Assembly (NCBI GenBank): GCA_934292725.1
Contig: CAKQXY010000031.1
Span: 1-43,348, forward strand
Length of the DNA stretch: 43,348 nt
Reading direction: 5' to 3'
Source: an uncultured Lachnospiraceae bacterium
GTDB lineage: Bacteria; Bacillota; Clostridia; Lachnospirales; Lachnospiraceae
Below the pieces are notes generated by a model. That model had not been told where the DNA came from. It searched no databases and saw only the letters and a list, made by a program, of their open reading frames with translations. Numbering within the stretch: position 1 is the stretch's first letter; the number at the start of each line of letters is the position of its first letter. The position numbers were made by a program, and so were the translations under genes. This document shows positions 7,814 to 16,720 of the stretch, in pieces.

Positions 7814-9703
7814 ATGGACGACAGGGAAAGAAAACCTGATAACAGGAATAACAAAAAACGAAATTATCAGTTGTATATAATCTTGGCGATTGTAGCAGCA
7901 GTTACTGTTGCACTGATAACGGGACTTGATTCTCTAGTCAAGAAAAGTACGACAAAAAAGGTAACATACGATGAATTTGTTGAAGCAGTAGAGGAAGGAA
8001 AGGTAGATTCAGTAAAGATTTCTAGCGCAAGAGTAACATTTACGCTGACAGATGATCTTCGTATGACCTACTATACGCCATATCTTCCAGATTCAAATTT
8101 ACTTCCGATGTTGAATGAGGCAGGTGTAGAATATACGGGTACGGAGGATAGCTCAGGCTCGGCTATACTTGAATTTATTTTAGTGTATATTCTTCCATTT
8201 GCATTGATCTGGATTTTGATGGGATTTTTTATGCGCCGTATCGGAGGAGGTTCCGGCGGCATGATGGGTATTGGAAAGGCGAATACAGCAACTAATATGA
8301 GTCGTGCAACGGGTGTAACATTTGCTGATGTGGCTGGTGAGGATGAAGCAAAGGAGTCTTTGACAGAGATTGTTGATTTTCTTCACAATCCGCAGAAATA
8401 TGTGCAGATTGGTGCGAAGCTGCCAAAGGGTGCACTTCTTGTAGGCCCTCCAGGAACAGGAAAGACTCTTTTAGCAAGAGCCGTTGCAGGCGAGGCGAAG
8501 GTTCCGTTCTTCTCATTGTCTGGTTCTGATTTTGTGGAGATGTTTGTCGGTGTTGGTGCATCAAGAGTGCGTGATTTATTTAAGACTGCACAGCAGAATG
8601 CACCGTGTATCATTTTTATTGATGAGATCGATGCTATCGGTAAGACAAGAGATACACGCTACGGTGGAAATGACGAGCGTGAGCAGACATTAAACCAGCT
8701 GCTCTCTGAGATGGATGGATTTGATGCATCTAAGGGTGTACTTGTCATGGCAGCTACTAATCGTCCTGAAATTCTTGATAAGGCACTTCTTCGTCCAGGT
8801 CGTTTTGACCGCCGTGTCATCGTAGACAAGCCTGATCTTAAAGGACGTATCGCAATTTTAAAGGTTCATGCAAAGGATGTGCGCATGGATGATTCAGTTG
8901 ATTTAGAGGCAATTGCGCTTGCCACAAGCGGTGCTGTAGGTTCAGATCTTGCTAATATGATCAATGAGGCAGCGATCACTGCAGTAAAAAGAGGAAGTCA
9001 GGTGGTATCTCAGAAGGATCTTCTTGAAGCTGTTGAGGTTGTTCTTGTCGGTAAGGAAAAGAAGGACCGCGTCATGAATCAGAAAGAAAGACGTATCGTT
9101 TCCTATCATGAGGTGGGTCATGCACTCATCAGTGCACTTCAAAAGGATTCTGAACCTGTACAGAAAATCACAATTGTACCAAGAACAATGGGTGCGCTGG
9201 GTTATGTAATGCAGACACCGGCAGAGGAAAAATTCTTAAACTCCAAGGAAGAAATCTTAAACATGGTTGTCATGGCGCTCGGCGGACGTGCCGCAGAGGA
9301 ACTTGTCTTTAACAGCGTGACAACTGGTGCATCAAATGATATTGAGCAAGCAACTGCCTATGTCAGAAATATGATCACAATGTATGGTATGTCAGAAGAA
9401 TTTGGTTTGATGGCACTTGAGACAGTAGAGAACCAGTATTTGGACGGACGCAGAGTGCTAAATTGCGCTGATGCAACGGCCGCTCAGATTGATCAGGTAG
9501 TAAAGGAAACACTTAAGAAATGCTATGAGCAGGCAAAGCAGATGCTTTCTGAGAACAGAGAGGTCATGGATCATCTGGCAGAGTTCTTAATTAAAGAAGA
9601 GACAATTACTGGAAAAGAGTTCATGGAAATCTTCCATAAATATCGTCTGGAGCAGATGGAGCGCCAGGTTGGTATGGATGTATCAGACAACACAAACGAA
9701 TAA
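7814..9703 (+). CDS. ftsH: ATP-dependent zinc metalloprotease FtsH
   Basis: 629 residues from the chosen start. Two membrane segments (about residues 17-36 and 115-135) bracket an extracytoplasmic domain. Then come the AAA module with Walker A GPPGTGKT, Walker B FIDEIDA and the SRH region (TNRPEILDKALLRPGRFDR), and the M41 peptidase with zinc motif HEVGH and the third-ligand region TTGASNDIEQAT. It degrades misassembled membrane proteins and selected regulators. An in-frame ATG 21 bases upstream exists, but only the ATG at 7814 has a well-placed AGGTGAGG. The pyrG/ftsH divergent pair is unlike the common tilS-hpt-ftsH order. Confidence 0.96.
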   Translation: MDDRERKPDNRNNKKRNYQLYIILAIVAAVTVALITGLDSLVKKSTTKKVTYDEFVEAVEEGKVDSVKISSARVTFTLTDDLRMTYYTPYLPDSNLLPMLNEAGVEYTGTEDSSGSAILEFILVYILPFALIWILMGFFMRRIGGGSGGMMGIGKANTATNMSRATGVTFADVAGEDEAKESLTEIVDFLHNPQKYVQIGAKLPKGALLVGPPGTGKTLLARAVAGEAKVPFFSLSGSDFVEMFVGVGASRVRDLFKTAQQNAPCIIFIDEIDAIGKTRDTRYGGNDEREQTLNQLLSEMDGFDASKGVLVMAATNRPEILDKALLRPGRFDRRVIVDKPDLKGRIAILKVHAKDVRMDDSVDLEAIALATSGAVGSDLANMINEAAITAVKRGSQVVSQKDLLEAVEVVLVGKEKKDRVMNQKERRIVSYHEVGHALISALQKDSEPVQKITIVPRTMGALGYVMQTPAEEKFLNSKEEILNMVVMALGGRAAEELVFNSVTTGASNDIEQATAYVRNMITMYGMSEEFGLMALETVENQYLDGRRVLNCADATAAQIDQVVKETLKKCYEQAKQMLSENREVMDHLAEFLIKEETITGKEFMEIFHKYRLEQMERQVGMDVSDNTNE

Positions 9704-9735
9704 AGAACAAAACATATTGATTTAATCTATTATGG

Positions 9736-9803
9736 ACGCCCATTTATAAAAGAAGCACAATTTTTTTATGTTGATTTGCTTTGCTTATGAATGGGCGTTT
9801 TTT
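9736..9803 (+). terminator. long-loop terminator-like hairpin between ftsH and uvrC
   Basis: ACGCCCATTTAT (9736-9747) pairs with ATGAATGGGCGT (9787-9798), one G-U, and is followed by six T. The 39-base loop contains a smaller stem (AAGCA/TGCTT) and a T7 run. The terminal T-run abuts the uvrC ribosome binding site, so the structure may terminate ftsH transcripts and could also modulate uvrC. Confidence 0.6.
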
Positions 9804-9815
9804 AAAGGAGCATGT

Positions 9816-11747
9816 ATGAATCAAGATGATTTTTTGACTCGAAAAGAGCAGATATTAAATCGCAATTCTGCGAAGAATTTCAAGAAATTTAATATTGAAA
9901 ATGAATTGAAAAAGCTGCCTGCAAAGCCGGGCGTCTATCTGATGCATGATGCCTCGGACGAGATTATTTATGTCGGAAAGGCGATTAAGCTTTGTAATCG
10001 TGTACGCCAGTATTTTCAGCGCAGCAAAAAGCCTTCTGCCAAAATCGAGCAGATGGTTTCTCATGTTTCATATTTCGAATATATTGTGACAGACTCTGAG
10101 ATGGAGGCATTGATTTTAGAGTGTAACCTGATAAAGAAACATCGTCCACGCTATAATACGATGCTTATGGATGACAAGGCATATCCATATATTAGGATTA
10201 CAGTCGATGAAGATTTTCCAAGAGTTATGCTGGCGCATAAGCAGGTGCGTGATAAGAGCCGTTATTTTGGACCATATCCGAGCGGGCTTGCTGTTAAGGA
10301 CACACTAGAATTAGTGCATAAGCTCTTTGGCATTCGCACCTGCAATCGTGTGCTGCCGCGCGATCAGGGAAAGGAACGTCCTTGCTTAAATTATCATATC
10401 GGTCAGTGTATGGGACCATGTCAGGGGTATGTCACGAAAGAGGAATATGGAAAACAGATTGACCGCGTGATTTCGCTGCTTAATGGAAATTATGTGCAGC
10501 TTAGAAAAGAACTCGAGGAAAAAATGAAAGCTGCAGCGGCAGAACTTGAGTTTGAAACTGCGGCAAAATACAGAGATCTTGCAGAAAGCATTACAAAAAT
10601 TGCCCAGCAGCAAAAGATTACAGACAGCAGCTCATTAAATGACCGTGATGTAATTGCCAGTGCAATAGAAGGCGCTGATGCAGTTGTCCAGGTATTTTTT
10701 GTCCGTGAAGGCAAGCTTATTGGCCGTGATCACTATCATGTCAGCGTAGCCGGCGGCGATACCGAGGCAGATGTTTTAAGCAGTTTTGTAAAACAATATT
10801 ATGCAGGAACACCATTTCTTCCCGGTGAAATTTATATTCCATGTGAGCTAGAGGATATGGAAGTGATTGGAAGCTGGCTAACGAAAAAGCGTGGCAAAAA
10901 GGTTGAAATTCTAGTGCCAAAGCGAGGACGTAAGGAAAAGATGCTTGAACTTGCTGCGCAGAATGCAAAGATTGTTCTGCGCCAGGATAAGGATCGCATA
11001 AAGCGCGAAGAGGAACGCACAACAGGTGCGCTAAAGGAAATTGAAGGATGGCTAAACTTGACGCATATTGACCGTATAGAAGCATATGATATTTCTAATA
11101 CAAGCGGTATGGAATCAGTGGGATCAATGGTTGTTTTTGAAGGCGGAAAGCCAAAAAGAAACGATTACAGAAAGTTCAGGATAAAAAGTGTGCAGGGTCC
11201 AAATGACTATGCTTCAATGTATGAGGTGCTGACAAGACGTTTCGAGCGTGCGAAAGCAGTTAGTGAAAACACATCCGACAGTTTCTTGCGCCTGCCAGAC
11301 GTCATCATGATGGACGGAGGACGAGGTCAGGTCAATATGGCACTTGAAGTCTTGGAAAAATTGGAAATGTCCATTCCGGTATGCGGCATGGTAAAGGACG
11401 ATCACCATCGCACAAGAGGCTTGTATTATAACAACGTAGAACTTCCAATCGACACACATTCAGAAGGTTTTCATTTAATTACACGCGTGCAGGACGAGGC
11501 ACATCGCTTCGCCATTGAATATCATAAAAGTCTGCGCGGCAAAAAAGAAATTCATTCTATTTTAGATGATATTCCAGGCATAGGGCCAAAGCGCAGACTG
11601 GCACTAATGCGTCAGTTTGGAGATATCAATGCGATTCGCGAGGCCACAGTCGCACAATTAGCAGATGTAGAAGGGATGAACGAGCGCGCCGCCGAGTCGG
11701 TCTATGAGTTTTTTCATTCAGTAGTTTACAAAACGGACACAAATTGA
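9816..11747 (+). CDS. uvrC: excinuclease ABC subunit C
   Basis: 643 residues. Domain order is canonical: GIY-YIG nuclease (KPGVYLMHDA...IIYVGKA, about 30-55), UVR motif (EFETAAKYRDLAESI, about 235), C-terminal endonuclease-V-like domain (RIEAYDISNTSGMESVGSMV, about 425), and tandem helix-hairpin-helix (DIPGIGPKRR, about 590). UvrC makes both incisions in nucleotide excision repair. The upstream in-frame ATG at 9768 lies inside the hairpin and lacks a ribosome site; ATG 9816 has AAAGGAG at good spacing. Its stop codon overlaps the hprK promoter. Confidence 0.96.
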   Translation: MNQDDFLTRKEQILNRNSAKNFKKFNIENELKKLPAKPGVYLMHDASDEIIYVGKAIKLCNRVRQYFQRSKKPSAKIEQMVSHVSYFEYIVTDSEMEALILECNLIKKHRPRYNTMLMDDKAYPYIRITVDEDFPRVMLAHKQVRDKSRYFGPYPSGLAVKDTLELVHKLFGIRTCNRVLPRDQGKERPCLNYHIGQCMGPCQGYVTKEEYGKQIDRVISLLNGNYVQLRKELEEKMKAAAAELEFETAAKYRDLAESITKIAQQQKITDSSSLNDRDVIASAIEGADAVVQVFFVREGKLIGRDHYHVSVAGGDTEADVLSSFVKQYYAGTPFLPGEIYIPCELEDMEVIGSWLTKKRGKKVEILVPKRGRKEKMLELAAQNAKIVLRQDKDRIKREEERTTGALKEIEGWLNLTHIDRIEAYDISNTSGMESVGSMVVFEGGKPKRNDYRKFRIKSVQGPNDYASMYEVLTRRFERAKAVSENTSDSFLRLPDVIMMDGGRGQVNMALEVLEKLEMSIPVCGMVKDDHHRTRGLYYNNVELPIDTHSEGFHLITRVQDEAHRFAIEYHKSLRGKKEIHSILDDIPGIGPKRRLALMRQFGDINAIREATVAQLADVEGMNERAAESVYEFFHSVVYKTDTN

Positions 11748-11753
11748 TACAAT
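11725..11753 (+). promoter_or_regulatory. internal promoter for the hprK operon
   Basis: TTTACA, 17 bases, TACAAT with an extended -10 TG. The TGA stop codon of uvrC supplies the TGn. It would allow hprK-murB-rapZ-whiA-HPr to be transcribed separately from uvrC. Confidence 0.55.
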
Positions 11754-11776
11754 GAAGAAAAAAAGGAGATACATTT

Positions 11777-12709
11777 ATGAGCGGAGTTACGATTTCAGCA
11801 TTAATTAAAAAGATGAATTTGGAACTTTTGACAAAAGAGATCAATACAGATAAGATCAAACTATATCATCCGGATGTTAATCGTCCGGCATTGCAGCTGG
11901 CGGGCTACTACGAGCATTTTGACCGTGAGCGCGTTCAGTTGATTGGCGTTGTTGAATATACCTATATGCAGCGCATGACAGAACAGCAGCGTCTGGAAAA
12001 TTATGAAAAGCTGCTTTCAAGTGAGATTCCATGTATCATCTTTTCCACAAATAATAGACCGGGTGAGACATTCTTAAAGATTGCAAGCAAATATAAGGTC
12101 CCTGTTATGCTTTCTGAGAAAAAGACCTCTCCTTTGATGGCAGAGATAATTCGTTGGTTAAATGTCGAACTGGCACCGACAATCTCAATTCATGGTGTGT
12201 TAGTCGATGTTTATGGTGAAGGTGTGCTTATTACTGGAGAGAGCGGCATTGGAAAGAGTGAGGCAGCGCTGGAGCTTATAAAGCGAGGCCATCGTCTTGT
12301 ATCTGATGATGTCGTAGAAATTCGTAAGGTAAGTGACGAGACATTAGTTGGAAGTGCGCCAGATATCACAAGACATTTTATCGAGCTTCGAGGCATAGGA
12401 ATTATTGATGTTAAGACATTGTTTGGTGTCGAGGCAGTTAAAAATACGCAGGCAATTGATATGGTTATTAATCTGGAGGATTGGGATAAGGATAAGGAAT
12501 ATGACCGTCTTGGTCTGGAGGATCATTATACCGAGTTTCTTGGAAACAAGATCGTCTGCCACAACATTCCGATTCGTCCGGGCAGAAACCTTGCGATTAT
12601 TGTAGAGTCAGCGGCTGTCAACTACCGTCAGAAGAAGATGGGCTATAACGCAGCCAGAGAGCTGTATAATCGTGTACAGCAAAATCTTGCCAGGAGAGAT
12701 GACGATTGA
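11777..12709 (+). CDS. hprK: HPr kinase/phosphorylase
   Basis: 310 residues, full length. The Walker A GESGIGKS is at about 154-161, followed by the conserved DDVVEIRK and the family signature ELRGIGIIDVKTLFG near 207. HprK phosphorylates HPr (and Crh) on Ser46 when glycolytic intermediates are high and removes it when phosphate is high. It is the sensor of carbon catabolite repression in Firmicutes. Start has AAAGGAG. A likely target, an HPr-like protein with Ser46, is encoded at the end of the same operon. Confidence 0.97.
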   Translation: MSGVTISALIKKMNLELLTKEINTDKIKLYHPDVNRPALQLAGYYEHFDRERVQLIGVVEYTYMQRMTEQQRLENYEKLLSSEIPCIIFSTNNRPGETFLKIASKYKVPVMLSEKKTSPLMAEIIRWLNVELAPTISIHGVLVDVYGEGVLITGESGIGKSEAALELIKRGHRLVSDDVVEIRKVSDETLVGSAPDITRHFIELRGIGIIDVKTLFGVEAVKNTQAIDMVINLEDWDKDKEYDRLGLEDHYTEFLGNKIVCHNIPIRPGRNLAIIVESAAVNYRQKKMGYNAARELYNRVQQNLARRDDD

Positions 12710-13656
12710 TGGAATTTAAGGAAATGGAAAGACAATTACAGGATAATGTTACAAAGAGGCTTCAGGCATTTTTAGAGCCGGAGGATCTTCTTTTTGATGA
12801 GCCGATGAAGGACTATACGACTTTTCGAGTTGGAGGACCAGCCAAATGGATGGCAGCGCCGCAGGATGAGCAGCAGCTTCGCGTAATTTTAAAAATTTGC
12901 AGTGAAATGCAGTTTCCATGCTTTATTCTTGGACGCGGCAGCAATCTGCTTGTCAGCGACAATGGTTTTGATGGTGTGATTGTAAACTTGCGAAAACATT
13001 TCAATAAAATTGAAGTAGATAGTGAAAATAAAACAATCACAGCAGAGGCAGGCGCATCACTTCCAGCTGTGTCACAGGCGGCACTATCTGCAGGACTTAC
13101 AGGTCTTGAATTTGCTGCTGGCATTCCGGGAACAATGGGCGGCGGTCTGTTTATGAATGCAGGCGCGTATGGCGGAGAGCTAAAACAGGTCGTAACAGAA
13201 GCAGCTGTAATGACAAAGGACGGAATGATTTTACATGTGCCGGCAGAGCAGATGGCGCTTGGTCATCGTCTTAGCAGCTTTATGCAGACTGGTGAGATTA
13301 TTCTTTCTGTTAAGATGCAGTTAACACAGGGAAATCCAGTTGTAATTAAAGAAACTATGGATGATTTTAACAGCAGGCGAAGAGAGAAGCAGCCGCTTGA
13401 ATATCCAAGTGCAGGAAGCACCTTTAAGCGTCCAACAGGTTATTTTGCTGGAAAGCTAATCGAGGATGCAGGCCTTAAGGGATTTTCAGTCGGCGGAGCA
13501 CAGGTTTCAAAAAAGCATGCTGGCTTTGTAATCAATACAGGTTCTGCAACTGCATCTGATATTTGGAATCTTTGCAATGAGATACAAAACAGGGTTCAAA
13601 ATGAGTTTGGTGTAACGCTGGAAATGGAAATTCAGAAGCTGGGCTCATTTGAGTAG
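12709..13656 (+). CDS. murB: UDP-N-acetylenolpyruvoylglucosamine reductase
   Basis: 315 residues. FAD-binding region with LGRGSNLLVSDNGFDGVIVNL (about 70-90), GIPGTMGGGLFMNAGAYGGE (about 140-160), and the catalytic-Ser region YPSAGSTFKRP. It performs the second committed step of peptidoglycan precursor synthesis in the cytosol using NADPH. The ATG overlaps the hprK stop by one base, indicating translational coupling; the ribosome site lies inside hprK. Confidence 0.95.
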   Translation: MEFKEMERQLQDNVTKRLQAFLEPEDLLFDEPMKDYTTFRVGGPAKWMAAPQDEQQLRVILKICSEMQFPCFILGRGSNLLVSDNGFDGVIVNLRKHFNKIEVDSENKTITAEAGASLPAVSQAALSAGLTGLEFAAGIPGTMGGGLFMNAGAYGGELKQVVTEAAVMTKDGMILHVPAEQMALGHRLSSFMQTGEIILSVKMQLTQGNPVVIKETMDDFNSRRREKQPLEYPSAGSTFKRPTGYFAGKLIEDAGLKGFSVGGAQVSKKHAGFVINTGSATASDIWNLCNEIQNRVQNEFGVTLEMEIQKLGSFE

Positions 13657-13677
13657 CAAAAAACAAAGGGTTAAAAA

Positions 13678-14550
13678 ATGAGAATTGTAATTGTAACAGG
13701 AATGAGCGGTGCAGGAAAAACAACTGCGCTCAAGATGCTTGAGGATATGGGCTTTTACTGCGTTGACAATTTGCCAATTCGTCTGATTGAAAAGTTTGTT
13801 GAGCTGATTAAGGGTGGCGGCACTGAGGCAAATGATATTGCGCTTGGTATTGATATTCGTAATCCTGAGTTTATTGGACTTATGAGCGAGGTCATTACGC
13901 AGCTAAAGCAGGAAGAGATTGACTGTAAGGTTTTATTTCTTGAGGCGTCAGATGAATGTCTTATTAAGCGTTATAAGGAAACACGCCGCAGCCATCCGCT
14001 GTCACAGGGACAGCGAATAGAGGTTGGAATTGCAAAAGAGCGAAAGTTAATGGCAGAATTGCTTTCTAAGTCCGATTATGTCATCAACACGTCGCAGCTT
14101 CTGACAAGAGAACTTAAGGCACAGCTAGAAGACATACTTTTAAAAGGCTTTGATTATAAAAATCTTTTTGTGACAGTACTTTCATTTGGCTTTAAGTATG
14201 GAATACCTACAGATGCTGATCTTGTCTTTGATGTGAGATTTTTGCCAAATCCGTATTATTTTGAAAGCATGAGATCGCTGACAGGAAATGATGCACCTGT
14301 TCGCGATTATGTTATGAGCTCGGACACGGCAAAAGAGTTTTTAGAAAAGCTCACCGATATGGTGACATTTCTGATTCCCCATTATATTGATGAGGGAAAA
14401 TCCCAGCTAGTCATAGCAATCGGCTGTACGGGCGGCAAGCATCGCTCTGTGACTATTGCCAATGCACTTTATGAAAAATTAAAGGGCAAAGAGGGCTATG
14501 GGCTGAGACTTGACCACAAGGATATTGAGAAAGATGGAAGAAGAAAATAA
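13678..14550 (+). CDS. rapZ: RNase adapter / nucleotide-binding protein RapZ (YvcJ)
   Basis: 290 residues. N-terminal P-loop GMSGAGKT (residues 8-15), the DDLG-like EDMGFYCVDNLP, and the conserved C-terminal GCTGGKHRSV. In Escherichia coli RapZ controls glmS mRNA turnover; in Bacillus YvcJ is a GTPase whose precise role is unclear. Clustering with hprK, whiA and an HPr-like gene follows the conserved Firmicute layout. The intervening yvcK/mgfK gene usual in Bacillus is missing. Its 3' end overlaps whiA by 17 bases. Confidence 0.94.
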   Translation: MRIVIVTGMSGAGKTTALKMLEDMGFYCVDNLPIRLIEKFVELIKGGGTEANDIALGIDIRNPEFIGLMSEVITQLKQEEIDCKVLFLEASDECLIKRYKETRRSHPLSQGQRIEVGIAKERKLMAELLSKSDYVINTSQLLTRELKAQLEDILLKGFDYKNLFVTVLSFGFKYGIPTDADLVFDVRFLPNPYYFESMRSLTGNDAPVRDYVMSSDTAKEFLEKLTDMVTFLIPHYIDEGKSQLVIAIGCTGGKHRSVTIANALYEKLKGKEGYGLRLDHKDIEKDGRRK

Positions 14551-15517
14551 GAAAGAAAAAGAAGGAGCCTCCTTTTCCATGCAGGTAAAGGAGGAGCTTT
14601 CCTATGTAGAAGGAGCGTCACGTCACTGTCAGTTGGCGGAGTTAGCAGCGTTAGTTCTTTGCTGTGGACGGCTGGTTGATAAGAAAATGGATGATGATGA
14701 CAAAAATAGTTGCATTAATAAAACGTTACTTTTTGAGTCAGAAAATGAAACAGTTTTAAGAAAGTACTTTACTTTTGTACAAAAAACATTTAATATAGAG
14801 TTAATGCGTGTACACAAGGGAAACGGATATGCTTTAGAGCTGAATGAACAAGACACGAAAACGGTTTTGCAGGCAATAGAGCTTTCTGAAGGGGAGCCCC
14901 TGGAGAATTGCGTTGCAGACAGCAGACTTTTGCTTCGAAATTGCTGCCGCAGGGCTTTTGTCCGGGGTTGTTTTCTGGCGTCTGGCTCGATCAGTGCGCC
15001 GCAGAAAGGGTATCATTTTGAAATCGTTACCGTTTCAGAAAAGCGAGCGCAGCAACTGCAGCAGATCATCCGCACTTGCGGGATTGAGGCAAAGACAGTG
15101 GTACGAAAAAAGTATCATGTAGTCTATGCAAAAGAAGGAGAGCAAATCGGAGATCTGTTAAGTTTGATGGAAGCACCAAAAGCCAGAATGAATTTTGAAA
15201 ACATTCGTATTCTAAAGGATGTCCGCAACAGTGTGAACCGCAAAGTAAATTGTGAGGCTGCCAATCTGAATAAAACGGCAAATGCCTCATTGGAACAAGT
15301 TAGAGATATTGAATATATCAGTGAATATTACGGTCTGGAAAGCTTACCTGAAAATTTAAGACAGGCCGCACGTCTGCGTCTTGAAAAACCAGACGCCTCT
15401 CTGACAGAACTGGGAAAAATGATGGACCCGCCAGTAAGTAAATCGGGTGTTAACCATCGTTTTAAGAAACTTAAGGCATTAGCGGATCAGATGAGAGAAA
15501 AAGGAGGAAGATTATGA
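14534..15517 (+). CDS. whiA: DNA-binding protein WhiA
   Basis: 327 residues. The N-terminus resembles a LAGLIDADG endonuclease fold (SFSMQVKEELSYVE; RAFVRGCFLASGSI near 140) and the C-terminus is a helix-turn-helix (LTELGKMMDPPVSKSGVNHR). WhiA influences cell division and chromosome segregation in Firmicutes and sporulation division in Streptomyces. The start at 14534, inside rapZ, keeps the conserved SFS-VKEE segment; ribosome-site support is weak (GAGAAAG), and a TTG at 14510 is an alternative. Confidence 0.93.
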   Translation: MEEENKKEKEGASFSMQVKEELSYVEGASRHCQLAELAALVLCCGRLVDKKMDDDDKNSCINKTLLFESENETVLRKYFTFVQKTFNIELMRVHKGNGYALELNEQDTKTVLQAIELSEGEPLENCVADSRLLLRNCCRRAFVRGCFLASGSISAPQKGYHFEIVTVSEKRAQQLQQIIRTCGIEAKTVVRKKYHVVYAKEGEQIGDLLSLMEAPKARMNFENIRILKDVRNSVNRKVNCEAANLNKTANASLEQVRDIEYISEYYGLESLPENLRQAARLRLEKPDASLTELGKMMDPPVSKSGVNHRFKKLKALADQMREKGGRL

Positions 15518-15789
15518 TAACAAAGACAATTACAGTAGAGATTCCAGCAGGACTAGAAGTACGCCCGGTGGCTGTGCTCGTTCAAGTGGCAAATCAGTAC
15601 AACAGCAGCATTTACGTAGAGAGCGGAAACAAGAAGGTAAATGCAAAGAGCATTATGGGACTGATGACATTAGGACTTCGTGCAGGTGAATCTGTTACTG
15701 TACATGCAGATGGTTCTGATGAGGAAGACGCTGTAGCTAAGATCGAGGCATATCTGACAGGAAGAGCAGTTATCAATGCAAGAGCATAA
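15514..15789 (+). CDS. HPr-family protein without the His15 phosphorylation site (Crh-like)
   Basis: 91 residues with the HPr fold pattern. The active-site segment that is GLHARP in HPr reads GLEVRP, so position 15 is Glu rather than His. The regulatory segment NAKSIMG keeps Ser46 exactly. It therefore cannot accept phosphate from enzyme I on His15 but can be a substrate of HprK, like Bacillus Crh, which has Gln15. Crh-P(Ser) acts as co-repressor with CcpA. ATGA overlap with whiA and an AAGGAGG site show coupling. A glutamate at position 15 might even mimic a permanently phosphorylated His; that is speculation. Confidence 0.88.
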   Translation: MITKTITVEIPAGLEVRPVAVLVQVANQYNSSIYVESGNKKVNAKSIMGLMTLGLRAGESVTVHADGSDEEDAVAKIEAYLTGRAVINARA

Positions 15790-15815
15790 ATAAAGGATGA
15801 TTCTTATAAAATAAA

Positions 15816-15855
15816 AAGAAAACCGTGTGAGCATCGCTGCCCACACGGTTTTCTT
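15816..15855. terminator. bidirectional terminator between the HPr-like gene and lepB
   Basis: AAGAAAACCGTGTG pairs perfectly with CACACGGTTTTCTT over a 12-base loop. It overlaps the last codon of lepB on the minus strand and can serve both convergent operons. Confidence 0.9.
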
Positions 15856-16477
15856 ATTCATAATCAGCAGTATTTGTCAGGAGTTTAAAGCCGCCCCAAT
15901 AGCGAAAGATTGCTTTTGCTAGAATTTTATCACGTGCAACATAAGTATTATTCCAGTATCGCGAGTCTTTTGAGTTATTTCTGTTATCACCCATCATAAA
16001 ATAGCAGCCCTCGGGAACCTGAAACTGCATGCCATCATTTGCGATAACCCATTCCTCCTTCAAATAATCCTCTTTTAATGGAGTAGTGGAGTCATTGATA
16101 TAGACCTTACTGTCTTTTATTGTGACAGTCTCACCTGGAAGTCCAATGATTCGCTTGATATAGTTTATAGATTCGTTGTCAGGATACTTAAAGATTACTA
16201 TGTCACCACGCTTTGGATCCTCCATAAGATAGGAAAGACGAAAACCGAACAATCGATCACCAGTCATGATCGTGTTTTCCATTGAGCCAGATGGCACCTT
16301 TGCATTTAACAGAATAAAATTGTTAATCAAAAGTGCGGCAACAATGGCAATACCTATGCTGATCACATATTCAAGAATAGTTTTGGCTGTGGATTCTTTT
16401 TCATCGTTTTTTTTGCTGCCTTTTTTTTCATTCATTTGCAGGTCATTTTCCTGCTCAGAAATATTGTTTTGCTCCAT
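15854..16477 (-). CDS. lepB: signal peptidase I
   Basis: 207 residues from the chosen start. A charged cytosolic N-terminus (about 1-30) precedes one membrane anchor (about 33-55). Catalytic Ser65 lies in VPSGSMENT and the general-base Lys108 in NYIKRIIGLPG; the conserved GDNRNNSKDSR is near the C-terminus. It cleaves signal peptides of exported proteins on the outer face of the membrane. The longer frame from 16558 is rejected because it begins upstream of the predicted transcription start. Confidence 0.93.
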   Translation of the reverse strand: MEQNNISEQENDLQMNEKKGSKKNDEKESTAKTILEYVISIGIAIVAALLINNFILLNAKVPSGSMENTIMTGDRLFGFRLSYLMEDPKRGDIVIFKYPDNESINYIKRIIGLPGETVTIKDSKVYINDSTTPLKEDYLKEEWVIANDGMQFQVPEGCYFMMGDNRNNSKDSRYWNNTYVARDKILAKAIFRYWGGFKLLTNTADYE

Positions 16478-16548
16478 ATGAGTACCTGTACCTTTCTCTT
16501 TGCTGTAACGTTGCTGCAGCTGCAGATTTGCGTAAACGCTTTTGTACG

Positions 16549-16577
16549 AGTATAGCATAAAGAAAGGGAAAAGTCTA
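16549..16577 (-). promoter_or_regulatory. sigma-A promoter of lepB
   Basis: On the minus strand: TAGACT, 17 bases, TATACT with extended TGC before the -10. Leader of roughly 65 bases to the ATG at 16477. Confidence 0.55.
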
Positions 16578-16606
16578 TTGTCTATCTGGTGCTTTGCAAC
16601 TAATGT

Positions 16607-16635
16607 TTGCTTTTCGCACGGAAAAATGATAAAAT
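16607..16635 (+). promoter_or_regulatory. sigma-A promoter of dnaE
   Basis: TTGCTT, 17 bases, TAAAAT with extended TGA. It is about 85 bases upstream of dnaE and back to back with the lepB promoter. Confidence 0.5.
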
Positions 16636-16720
16636 ATGTTATAGTTCACGCGATCTGTAAAAGGAGAATCTCGTGAGCAGGAATTGTGATGAGAATTGAC
16701 CACAAAAGAAGGAGGCTTCT

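Noticed and set aside
9768..9815. Upstream in-frame ATG for uvrC
   Set aside because: It lies inside the terminator-like hairpin and has no ribosome site; ATG 9816 has one.
16478..16558. Longer N-terminus for signal peptidase I
   Set aside because: The frame opens upstream of the predicted transcription start and adds no family-conserved sequence.
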